A stretch of DNA of 64,000 bases from the NCBI RefSeq assembly GCF_001723285.1, contig NZ_LPWG01000012.1, positions 62,001 to 126,000 of the forward strand, read 5' to 3'. The notes below the pieces were generated by a model. That model was given only the letters and a program-made list of their open reading frames with translations, ran no database searches and was not told the DNA's origin. Position 1 is the first letter of the stretch; every line of letters starts with the position of its first letter. Source of the DNA: Methyloceanibacter methanicus (lineage in GTDB: Bacteria; Pseudomonadota; Alphaproteobacteria; Rhizobiales; Methyloligellaceae). This document shows positions 27,849 through 35,419 of this stretch, piece after piece. The position numbers were made by a program, and so were the translations under genes.

Positions 27849-28491
27849 CCCTGTTGCGTTGTCGAACCACCCGCCCGTTCGGGACGTCTGGTCGGCGCCG
27901 CGAGACCTTTCGGCCCCTTGGCCACGGTTTCGGCCCGACGGTTTCCCACCAAGCCAGCGCCGCGACCTGACCACGGCCCTTGTTTACCGTCGCGTTGCTA
28001 CGACGCGGCTCTCGCTTTGGCCAAGCTTGAGCCAGTCAGCGGTGGGATCAGCGGCGCGAAACACTCTGTCGGTTTCACCTCACGGTACTGGGGCGACACC
28101 GCCAGACCGTAGAATTCCGCGTCTACCTTTCCCGCCGCCTTCAGCCACCCATGGCCTGGATGACCTCGGGCTTGCCTTGCCCTTACGAGCCTTGCGGTCG
28201 TTTCCCGGAGCCCTTGGATTTCTCCAGCGGCCCCTTCCACAACCGGCCAACTCGCAAGATCAAGACTAAACGATTGCTTTCGTGTTGCAGCAGCTCCGTG
28301 CAGCTTTTCCCCGCAATCCACTGCGGTCCAAGGAAAGGCATTGGAATCAAGCCTCTAACAATGCACAGGGAGACAGGTTGCCGCAGTACGGGCGGGTCCC
28401 CGGAAAAACGCACCATTTCCTGCCGCGCCGCCGTTTTTCTGTCCCGGTCGTGACCTTATGCTAGGCTCCGGTAGAGGGATTTTCGAGCGTT
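27849..28491. other. Unassigned ~640-base stretch, possible minus-strand transcript
   Basis: No gene is recognised. A minus-strand frame of 107 codons (27998-28321) includes EFYGLAVSPQYREVKPTECF, which looks protein-like but matches nothing I know; an overlapping minus frame spans 28183-28416. A weak minus-strand promoter (TCGAAA, 17 bases, TAGCAT, about 28460-28490) and the terminator at 27811-27848 would frame one transcript. Conserved features of RNase P RNA and tmRNA were looked for on both strands and not found. It may be a degraded gene or a structured RNA. Confidence 0.3.
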
Positions 28492-29495
28492 ATGCATCGA
28501 CTGGTGTCCAAGGCGTTTGCGTTTGGGGCGGCATCGCGCGCAGCGATGTCGGCCGCTTCGATCGCGTTGGCCGCGTTCGCGTCGAGAGCCAGGACGACAG
28601 CCGCGCCTTTGATCGCCGCGTTGTATGCGAAGACGGTCCTGCGCGCACGTTGGCTCCGGGGGCGGGCCGTACGGCTACCGAGACCTGTTGTCAGGCTCGC
28701 TGTCGCAAGCACGGCCCTCGTCCTGACCCTTGCCGCGCTGGCTCTGCCGGGCAGGAGCGATGGCCGGATTCTCGCCTCGGTGGAGTTGACGCTCGGCACC
28801 GGAGCAGCCGGTACGACGGCCGTAGAAATCCCCGTGGCGTTTCCGGTGCAGGCCGTTGCCGCCGCGGCGCACGAGTCCACAGACGCGGCGACCACCGCGG
28901 GACCCGAAGTGCGGCAACCTGCATCCGAACTGCCAACCAAGGAGCCCAACCTCGCGGGCCTCGCCGAGATCCCCGAGGAGCTGATGGTCGATCAGCCCGA
29001 ACGCAAGCCTGACACCGAGCGGCGCACGGCCTCCTTCGCCGCCTTCTCCGAGGCGCGCGAAAACCTCCCCTGGAGTGCCGCCGAGCCTGTCGTCTCACGC
29101 CCATGGGGCCCGGTCAGCAAGAGAAACCGGCAGGCGCGACGTCCTCTGCTGCCAGACCGCCGGCGCTCAAGGTCTCGGGTGCGGAGATCGGCAAGTGGAT
29201 GAAGGGCAAGGCGACGAAGATCAAGGGCGCCGAACGGACCAAGCCCCTCTACCATTTCGTCGTCTGGGTGGAGCCGCCCACGGCGCTCCAAGGACGTGTG
29301 GCGGGCGTGTCTTACGATTTCAGTTCGCCGGCCGTCCAGCCGCAGTCTCAGGCGTCCAGCGACCAGACCAGCGGCTTCAAGATCAATGCGGCCGGTTTGG
29401 CGTGCGCCGACGAGATCACCGTGACCTTGCGCTTCGACGATGGCCGCGTCGAGAAGACGAATATCGACGGGTGCGAACTGTTCAACAAGGCCTAA
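28492..29495 (+). CDS. Secreted or membrane-anchored protein with possible pYEATS-like C-terminal domain, frameshifted
   Basis: Read across a one-base shift between about 29080 and 29105, this is a protein of about 334 residues. The N-terminus is basic and Ala-rich with a hydrophobic segment (LAVASTALVLTLAALALPG), then a low-complexity linker with PERKPDTERRTASFAAF. After the shift comes a compact domain: KPLYHFVVWVEPPTALQGRV, AGVSYDFSSPA, FKINAAGLACADEITVTLRF. The order VxWV, VxYDF, FxI, VTLRFDDGR resembles prokaryotic YEATS-type beta domains, but this is a weak match made by eye. The domain and the N-terminal part could instead be two genes. Confidence 0.5.
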
Positions 29496-29572
29496 GCGCT
29501 CAGGCCGCGTTACGCATAAATCTGTCGCCGCAGAGAAAACTTCGCCCACCTTCGAGAAAAGCCGTCTAAGAG

Positions 29573-30148
29573 CTATTCGGGCCTTACAAGTTCGTTGGAA
29601 CGCCGATAGTGCACGGCGACAATGCCGTTGGAGAGCGCCTTGGCCGAGATCAGCTTGAGATGTCTTGCGCTCGGCAGGCCGCTCTCATGAAGGGTAGGTC
29701 CGTGGCCGGCGATTCTGGGGTGAACGAGGAACCTGTATTCATCGATCAAGTCCAGCCGATCCAGCTCGGCCGCGAGCTTGCCGCTGCCAAGGAGCACGCC
29801 CGCTGGGGTCGCGTCTTTCAGCTTCTGGACGCCCGATTGCAGGTCACCCTCTATGTGGTGGCTGTTCGTCCACGGGAAGTCCTTTCGCGTCGATGACACC
29901 ACGTATTTCGGCTTGGCTTCCAGATTGACCGCCCATTCGCGCATCGCTGGTGGCGCTTCCGCCTCGCCTCGGGCGACCATCGGCCAGTAGCTCTCCATCA
30001 TTTCGTAAGTGATGCGGCCCCACAGCATCGCACCGCACTCGCCCATGAGGCGGGTGAAGTAGGCGTGTGTTTCGTCGTCGGCGATGCCTTCTTGATGGTC
30101 GATGCAGCCATCTAAGGTGACATTGATGCTGAAGGTTAAGAGTCCCAT
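29573..30148 (-). CDS. Dihydrofolate reductase-family (RibD C-terminal domain) protein
   Basis: 191 residues beginning MGLLTFSINVTLDGCID, with LWGRITYEMMESYWP and VLLGSGKLAAELDRLDLIDEYRF, then HPRIAGHGPTL. These are the standard motifs of the stand-alone RibD-C/DHFR-fold reductases such as YyaP and YwjB, whose substrates are largely unknown. It sits beside an IS remnant and is flanked by gaps, so it may be accessory. Confidence 0.82.
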   Translation of the reverse strand: MGLLTFSINVTLDGCIDHQEGIADDETHAYFTRLMGECGAMLWGRITYEMMESYWPMVARGEAEAPPAMREWAVNLEAKPKYVVSSTRKDFPWTNSHHIEGDLQSGVQKLKDATPAGVLLGSGKLAAELDRLDLIDEYRFLVHPRIAGHGPTLHESGLPSARHLKLISAKALSNGIVAVHYRRSNELVRPE

Positions 30149-30213
30149 GCGACTGGCATAACAGCATCCGATATCCCTGTCGCACGGTTTAGCAGTGGCT
30201 GCTGCGCTCAAGC

Positions 30214-30512
30214 ATGCCGTGGGCTGATTTGCCCGACAGGTACGGGTCTCACGTAACGATTTACAGCCGCTTTAACCGCTGGCGGAAAGCAGGCGTCTGG
30301 GACAGGCTGATGGACGCCATCATTGCTGCGGATGAAGCCAAAGGCCGGAAGCTGCAAACGATCGACGCCACCTCGTTGAACGCTGCATCGACAAGCTCAA
30401 GCCATTCCGCCACTTCGCCACCCGCGCCGACGGAAATGCCTCGGCCTACCTGGCTTTCGCAAAACGCGCCGCGGTCAGATTGTGGTTGAGGTTTAATGAG
30501 TCTGCGGCCTAG
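30214..30512 (+). pseudogene. IS5-family (IS427-like) transposase remnant with internal deletion
   Basis: The first part (about 30217-30387) reads PWADLPDRYG and IYSRFNRWRKAGVWDRLMDA, typical of the first reading frame of IS427-group elements. In another frame 30383-30512 reads KLKPFRHFATRADGN, YLAFAKRAAVRLWLRF and NES, the C-terminal end of the same transposase. The central catalytic portion is missing and the two ends are fused in different frames, so the element is dead. No terminal inverted repeats were identified. Its stop overlaps the end of ycjF. Confidence 0.82.
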
Positions 30513-31507
30513 TTGAATCCCGCCACTTCCGCCACCAATTCGCGAAAACGCGGACGTTGCTGCTCGAGATAGGGCAGCGGACGGCATACGTCGATCGTGG
30601 CGATGCCGATCCGCGTCGTGAGCGCGCCGTTGAAGACGCCTTCGCCGAGCTTGCGGGAGAGCCGCGCCGTGAGCCCGTGGCCCACCAGCTGCTGGATGAC
30701 GTCGTCGCCGAGCGCGATCCCGCCCGTGAGCACGATATGGGTCACCACCATGCGGGCGAGCTTCATCAGCGAGAAGAAACCGGGCCGCGCGCCATACAGC
30801 GTCGCGAGCTTTCGCAGCATCCGCATATTCTGCGCGGCCACGAACATCATATCGACAACGGCATTGGGGCTGATCGCGGTGACGACGGAGACACGCTTTG
30901 CGGACGACGCCACGATGGCGCGCGCGAGCGGATCGAGCGGCGCCACCAGCGTCCGTTCCGACAGGCGCAGGAGTTCCTCCGCGTCCATGATGTCGTGCTC
31001 GTGCTCGGCGAGCCGCTGCATGCCCCAGGCAATGTCCTCGCGTCCGCGATAGAAGCGCTTCAGCCGCCGTGTCACGTCCACCGCAAGCGGCTTGTCGTTT
31101 TGCCGGGCGGCGCTGTCCGCCTCGTGACGGATCTTGCCCAAGCGGCCAAGGCGCATGAGGCCGCCGAGTTCGCGCAGGATGATCATCAGAAGCGCGAACA
31201 GGACGAGGCCGAGCAGAACCACCGCGACCCAGCCAATCCAGTCTTCGCGCGCGATCAGGGCCAGCACGTAGTCGTAGAGCCATAGGGATGCGAGCAGGCC
31301 GATCAGGCCGCCGAGCGCGCTGAGAAAGATGCTGCCCCAACGCAAGCCCCGCTCCAGCGTCGGAAGGCCCGCCGCCTCCGCGTCCGTCTCGGACGTATCG
31401 GGCAACGGCTCCGGCTCCGGGGGCATGACGATTTCGACATCCTCCACCCGGAACGAGGCGGGCTTCCGGCGTGGGGCCTTTTCGGTCTGAGACTGGGGCT
31501 TGGTCAT
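30509..31507 (-). CDS. ycjF: YcjF-family (TIGR01620, DUF697) membrane protein
   Basis: 332 residues with a disordered N-terminus, two TM helices (about residues 58-80 and 92-113) and a DUF697-like C-terminal domain (ISPNAVVDMMFVAAQNMRML, GGIALGDDVIQQLVG). It overlaps the ycjX stop as ATGA on the minus strand. YcjX-YcjF pairs occur beside psp genes in enterics and are stress-associated, but their biochemical role is unclear. No psp gene is present here. Confidence 0.88.
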   Translation of the reverse strand: MTKPQSQTEKAPRRKPASFRVEDVEIVMPPEPEPLPDTSETDAEAAGLPTLERGLRWGSIFLSALGGLIGLLASLWLYDYVLALIAREDWIGWVAVVLLGLVLFALLMIILRELGGLMRLGRLGKIRHEADSAARQNDKPLAVDVTRRLKRFYRGREDIAWGMQRLAEHEHDIMDAEELLRLSERTLVAPLDPLARAIVASSAKRVSVVTAISPNAVVDMMFVAAQNMRMLRKLATLYGARPGFFSLMKLARMVVTHIVLTGGIALGDDVIQQLVGHGLTARLSRKLGEGVFNGALTTRIGIATIDVCRPLPYLEQQRPRFRELVAEVAGFN

Positions 31508-32961
31508 GCGAGACGGTCTCCGATGAGCACCTGCATGGCGCGGTCCAGCCTGATATTCGGGAAGGGCGCGAAGCCGCCCGCCGGCAGCGGCTTCGGATCC
31601 GGCGGCCGGAAGCGCACGAAGCGCACGTCCGCGTCGCCCGTCCTCCAGCCCGACATGGCCTCTTCGGGATTTTCCGGCAGGTCGCCGGGGAAGATCGCGA
31701 AGGCCTCGCTGCCGTCGAACGTGCGGCGGCCGATCTTTTCGCCCTCGAGGGGATAGCCAACGATGCAGGGCAGGGTCTCGCCACCCTTCTTGGCTTCGGC
31801 CTCGCGCGTCGCGCGCACCGCGGCCATCGCCAGCACCTTGACCTCCGAGCCGCCAAAGCGGGCCTTCTCGATCGCGTTGGCGGTGAGAAGAGACAGGATC
31901 GCCTCGAGCCGGTCGTGACTCTCGTGGTGCAAACGATCCGCCTTGGTGGCGGCCAGCACGATGCGATCGATGCGCGGATAGAACAGGCTAGACCACAGGC
32001 TGTTGGACCCGGTCCGGTAGCACTCCAGGATGTCGCGCATGGCCCGTTCCAGATCGGTCATTGCCGCCGGTCCGCCGTTCAGTGCGGAGAGCACGTCGAT
32101 GAGGACGATCTGGCGGTCGAGACGGGCGAAGTGATCGCGGAAGAAGGGGCGGATGACGTGACGCTTATAGGCCTCGTAGCGCCGCTCCATCAGCGACCAG
32201 AGGGTGTCGCGGGCAAACCGCGTTTCGACGTTCGCATCGAGCGGTGCGAAGGTCAGCGCAGGCGACCCCTCAAGATCGCCCGGCATCAGGAAGCGGCCGG
32301 GCGGCGTGGTCGACAGGGCATATTGATCGGCCCGCGCGCGATGCAAATAGGCCTTGAACAGATCGGACAGGATCGCGGCCCGTGCCTCGTCGGGGGGACC
32401 CGCTGGATCCATTTCGCTTAGGGCCTCCTGCCAGGCCTTGGCGGCCGGGTTCCGGTCTGCATCGTAGGCGCGCGCCACCGCGTCCCGCGACCAGTCCTCG
32501 TAGGACAGATCGAGCAGCGGCAGGTCGAGCAGCCATTCGCCCGGATAGTCGACAATGTCGATATGCAGGCGTTCGCGTCCGAGCTGACGCTTCCAGAATT
32601 TCGCCGACTGGTATTCGAGCGTAAGCCGGAGCTGGCTGATGCGGCGGGTGCTCTCGGGCCATTTCGGCGGGCTCGCGGTCAGATCGGCCAAGTGCCTCTC
32701 GTACTCGAAACGCGGCACGATCTCGTCCGGCTGCGGCTCGAGATAGGCCCGTGAAAGACGCCCTTCCGCCGCCGCGTCGAAGAAGGGCAGGCGGCCGCCG
32801 GACATCAAATTGTGCACGAGCGCCGTGATGAAAACGGTCTTGCCGGACCGGGCGAGCCCGGTCACGCCCAGCCGGATCGTCGGCGTGACGAGACCGGAGG
32901 CGTAGTCGCCGAGATTGCGCACAGCATCGCCGGCGGCATCGGTATAGGTGGAAAGTGGCAC
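31504..32961 (-). CDS. ycjX: YcjX-family P-loop GTPase/ATPase
   Basis: 485 residues. The P-loop is GLARSGKTVFITALVHNL near the N-terminus; DIVDYPGEWLLDLPLL is the switch/Walker B region and LAATKADRLH resembles a GTPase specificity motif. This is the YcjX family, a dynamin-like or stress-linked nucleotide-binding group. It is translationally coupled to ycjF, and the conserved pairing supports a joint membrane-associated function. Confidence 0.9.
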   Translation of the reverse strand: MPLSTYTDAAGDAVRNLGDYASGLVTPTIRLGVTGLARSGKTVFITALVHNLMSGGRLPFFDAAAEGRLSRAYLEPQPDEIVPRFEYERHLADLTASPPKWPESTRRISQLRLTLEYQSAKFWKRQLGRERLHIDIVDYPGEWLLDLPLLDLSYEDWSRDAVARAYDADRNPAAKAWQEALSEMDPAGPPDEARAAILSDLFKAYLHRARADQYALSTTPPGRFLMPGDLEGSPALTFAPLDANVETRFARDTLWSLMERRYEAYKRHVIRPFFRDHFARLDRQIVLIDVLSALNGGPAAMTDLERAMRDILECYRTGSNSLWSSLFYPRIDRIVLAATKADRLHHESHDRLEAILSLLTANAIEKARFGGSEVKVLAMAAVRATREAEAKKGGETLPCIVGYPLEGEKIGRRTFDGSEAFAIFPGDLPENPEEAMSGWRTGDADVRFVRFRPPDPKPLPAGGFAPFPNIRLDRAMQVLIGDRLA

Positions 32962-33174
32962 GCTTCGGCTCTGTCCTTTTCCTCGCTACCCACATCCGGC
33001 AAGGCACTTTGTGCCATCGGCCGCAGGATGTAACGCCCCGAACATGTGGTAGCGCGCACGACCGCACTGCACAACAAATGTGCTGACACACGTTACATCG
33101 CGCCTCGCTTGCATGACGACGGTGCACCGGCGCATGCGGCACCAATTTCTGTGCCTGTCAACAGCGAGTGCTGT

Positions 33175-33205
33175 CTTGACTTGGCGACTCGGTTCCGTAA
33201 ATACG
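33175..33205 (+). promoter_or_regulatory. Probable dksA promoter with dyad over the -10
   Basis: TTGACT (33175-33180), 16 bases, TAAATA (33197-33202). The arms CCGTA and TACGG flank the -10 around a two-base loop, suggesting an operator. It lies in the 327-base gap between ycjX and dksA, which is otherwise empty. Confidence 0.45.
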
Positions 33206-33288
33206 GGGCTGTCCGACGGGGGGATGCCGGCAAGGCGAGCGAACGTCGACGGCAGGCACTGAGCCAACAAGAACGGAACACGTTTGGA

Positions 33289-33729
33289 ATGTCTCTGATG
33301 GCGACTGCGAAGACGAGCAAGACTCTCCCCGAAGACTACACCCCGTCGGAGGACGAACCGTTCATGAACGATTCGCAGCGGGCCTATTTCCGCCGCAAGC
33401 TCCTCAACTGGCGTGACGAAATCATGCGTTCCACCAAGGAGACGCTGGAGCATCTGCAAAACGACTCCGAGCAGCATGCCGACATTGCCGATCGGGCGAC
33501 GTCCGAGTCGGAGCGGGCGCTCGAGTTGCGGGCCCGCGACCGTCAGCGCAAGCTGATCTCCAAGATCGACGAGGCGCTGGCGCGCATCGACGACGGGACC
33601 TACGGCTATTGCGAGGAGACGGGCGAGCCCATCAGCCTTAAGCGGCTCGATGCGCGTCCCATCGCCACGTTGAGCGTCGAAGCGCAGGAGCGGCATGAGC
33701 GCCGCGAGCGCGTCTACCGCGACGAGTAA
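33289..33729 (+). CDS. dksA: DksA-family RNA polymerase-binding transcription factor
   Basis: 146 residues. The coiled-coil contains FRRKLLNWRDEIMRSTKETLEHLQ and DIADRATSESERALELRARDR, including the coiled-coil tip acidic residues, then IDDGTYGYCEETGEPISLKRLDARPIATLSVEAQERHER. Only one cysteine of the four zinc ligands of E. coli DksA remains (GYCEET), as in alphaproteobacterial cysteine-poor DksA proteins. It binds the RNA polymerase secondary channel with ppGpp to tune stable-RNA and amino-acid promoters. ATG 33289 is used; ATG 33298 is an alternative. Confidence 0.93.
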   Translation: MSLMATAKTSKTLPEDYTPSEDEPFMNDSQRAYFRRKLLNWRDEIMRSTKETLEHLQNDSEQHADIADRATSESERALELRARDRQRKLISKIDEALARIDDGTYGYCEETGEPISLKRLDARPIATLSVEAQERHERRERVYRDE

Positions 33730-33792
33730 CGTTTTCGGACGGCCGAAAGCGGTTTGGCCACGGTCTCCAGCGACTTCCGCTCGGCATCCACG

Positions 33793-34601
33793 CTACGGTG
33801 TGTGAGGCTCTCCGGAGCCGCTTCCGGGATGCGGCAGGATCGCAAAGTCGAAATAGGTATCCGGGAACGGTTCGGGCTGGAACGTGTAGTGCCAGATCTC
33901 CTTGGGATAGTTCTGGAAGCCATGGCGGCTCATCACATCCAGAAGCAGGTGCCGATTGTGCGCCTCCTCGGGCGTCAGGCCCGTAGTCACCGTGTTGGCT
34001 TTGGGGTCGAAGCAGTCGAAGCCGGTACCCATGTCGAGGCCGTTGTCGGCGGGATCGCCTTCCGTGCATAGCTTCGGGTTGGCGGGATCGGCTTCGGCGG
34101 GCGACGGCGGCGACCCAATCGGCACAAGGGTGACGTCGAGCGTCGCCCCGCGCGAGTGGCCCGATCGCGTCGCGATATAGTTCGGGAACAGGTCGCTCTT
34201 GGAAAGATTGGGATAGTGGGTCGCTTCGCGTTGGGGTCGTCCGGCTCCGCCGACCAGTCGACGAAGGCCGCCACTGCCTGGGCGGGGCGATAGCAGTCAT
34301 AGACCTTGAGCGCGTATCCCCTCGGCTTGAGATCGGCCTGGGCGGCCATCAGCGCCTCGGCCGCTTCGCGGACCAAAATACACTCCGGCGCATCGTAGCC
34401 GGGGACCGGCCGGCCCGTGAAATTGGCGCTCCCCGCATAGCGCATGTCCTGCTGGATCGTGGGGTCCACATCGCGCAGGTAGACGAAGCTGTCGGGCATC
34501 GCGGTCTTTGGCGTGCCTGCAGCACTCGTCGAGGGTCCCATGACGGCGTTGAGGGCGGCCGCGACGAGGAAGGCCGGGCCGAAAAGGTGACGGACACGCA
34601 T
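33793..34601 (-). CDS. ddpX: D-alanyl-D-alanine dipeptidase (VanX/DdpX, M15D), frameshifted
   Basis: About 269 residues with a signal peptide at the N-terminus (FLVAAALNAVMGPSTSAAG). The zinc-peptidase motifs are present once a missing base near 34218 is allowed: YLRDVDPTIQQDMRYAGSAN, YDCYRPAQAVAAF, then in the next frame THYPNLSKSDLFPNY, SGHSRGATLDVTLV (SxHxxGxxxD) and KEIWHYTF (ExxH). It hydrolyses D-Ala-D-Ala in the periplasm, most likely for murein recycling or scavenging; no vancomycin-resistance genes are nearby. A real knock-out is possible but one indel suffices. Confidence 0.85.
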
Positions 34602-34639
34602 CGTGCGAGCTTTTCAGCCGGGTCCGAGGGCGTCAATAC

Positions 34640-34818
34640 GCACAAAAAAACTCCCCGCTTGGGGGCGGGGAGTGGAGAGTGTTTGGGGGACTGACAAGAC
34701 TGGCATGGCCAGTCGGTGTCGGACCATTAGCAGGGAACTGCCGGCGTTCTCACGGTTGGCGAATGAAGCTACCGGCGTCGCCAAATTCGCTGGTCCTCTC
34801 GGACCGCCGTAAGAGCGT
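34640..34818 (-). ncRNA. Candidate C-rich small RNA downstream of fliO
   Basis: The minus strand between fliO and ddpX holds a weak promoter (TTGAGG, 17 bases, TAGCGT, about 34825-34852), hairpins GGTCC-GAGA-GGACC and GACTGGC-CAT-GCCAGTC, an unpaired stretch with CAGTCCCCCAAACAC, and a strong terminator whose loop is also C-rich. CCCCCAAAC is the element repeated in small RNA B, although the rest is unrelated. It could equally be the untranslated tail of the fliO message. Confidence 0.4.
34644..34672 (-). terminator. Rho-independent terminator
   Basis: CTCCCCGC (34651-34658) pairs with GCGGGGAG (34665-34672); seven A's at 34644-34650 give TTTTTTT after the hairpin on the minus strand. It closes the fliO transcript or the small RNA, just upstream of ddpX. 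Confidence 0.85.
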
Positions 34819-34908
34819 GCGTTAACGCTAGCGCAAGTCCGGACCGACCTCAAGGGAAACCCGCCGTTGCAAATATGCAACAGTCAACTCAAAAGGTTGT
34901 TTCCGTCC

Positions 34909-35268
34909 TTAGGGTTGGCCCATTTTCGGGGCGGGCCGGGGCGCGGTTTTTGCGATGACCACGTCGCCATGGGGCGGTTGAAGCTGGGCAGGACGGGCTT
35001 TGACGCCCGTCTCAATGACCAGATCCACGGGGCCCCCGATGATCAGGAGATGCTCGACATCGTCGCGCCGGACGAGGCAGAGCTTCCGGTTCGCGTCGAC
35101 CGGGGTGGTCTCGACCACGGCCAGGCGCTTTTCGCGTCCCTTCCGTGCCGTTTCCGTATCGGCCGCACCGAAAACGGCCTTGAACGCCCAAACCGTAAGC
35201 ACGATCAGGGCGATGACGAAGAGAAGGGCCGCAATGCCGAGAATGGCGGTGCTGAGGTCGAAATCCAT
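34909..35268 (-). CDS. fliO: FliO-like single-pass membrane protein
   Basis: 119 residues: one N-terminal TM helix (ILGIAALLFVIALIVLTVWA), then a basic cytoplasmic domain with KRLAVVETTPVDANRKLCLV, RRDDVEHLLIIGGP and DLVIETGV. The VD-x-RKLxLxRRDxVEHLLxIGGPxDxVVE pattern is that of rhizobial FliO-family proteins that help assemble the flagellar export gate. No other flagellar gene is present, so the function is inferred from domain alone. It is divergent from cckA. Confidence 0.72.
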   Translation of the reverse strand: MDFDLSTAILGIAALLFVIALIVLTVWAFKAVFGAADTETARKGREKRLAVVETTPVDANRKLCLVRRDDVEHLLIIGGPVDLVIETGVKARPAQLQPPHGDVVIAKTAPRPAPKMGQP

Positions 35269-35419
35269 GGCAAACGCTCCCTACGCAAGCCAAACTTTAC
35301 CGCACCTTAGCCGGTTCGCCGCATGTTGAAACCAAAGTCGTTCCAGGGGGCCGGATTAGGACTTGGCCTTTGTGACAATCTCCGGTCAAGTCAATTCGAA
35401 TCGGGTACTTTCTCAGACC

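Noticed and set aside
27849-28491. RNase P RNA or permuted tmRNA on the minus strand
   Set aside because: Conserved core sequences and a tag-coding segment were looked for and not found.
33793-34601. Vancomycin-resistance cluster
   Set aside because: Only a VanX-type dipeptidase is present, with no vanH/vanA-type or sensor genes; recycling is likelier.
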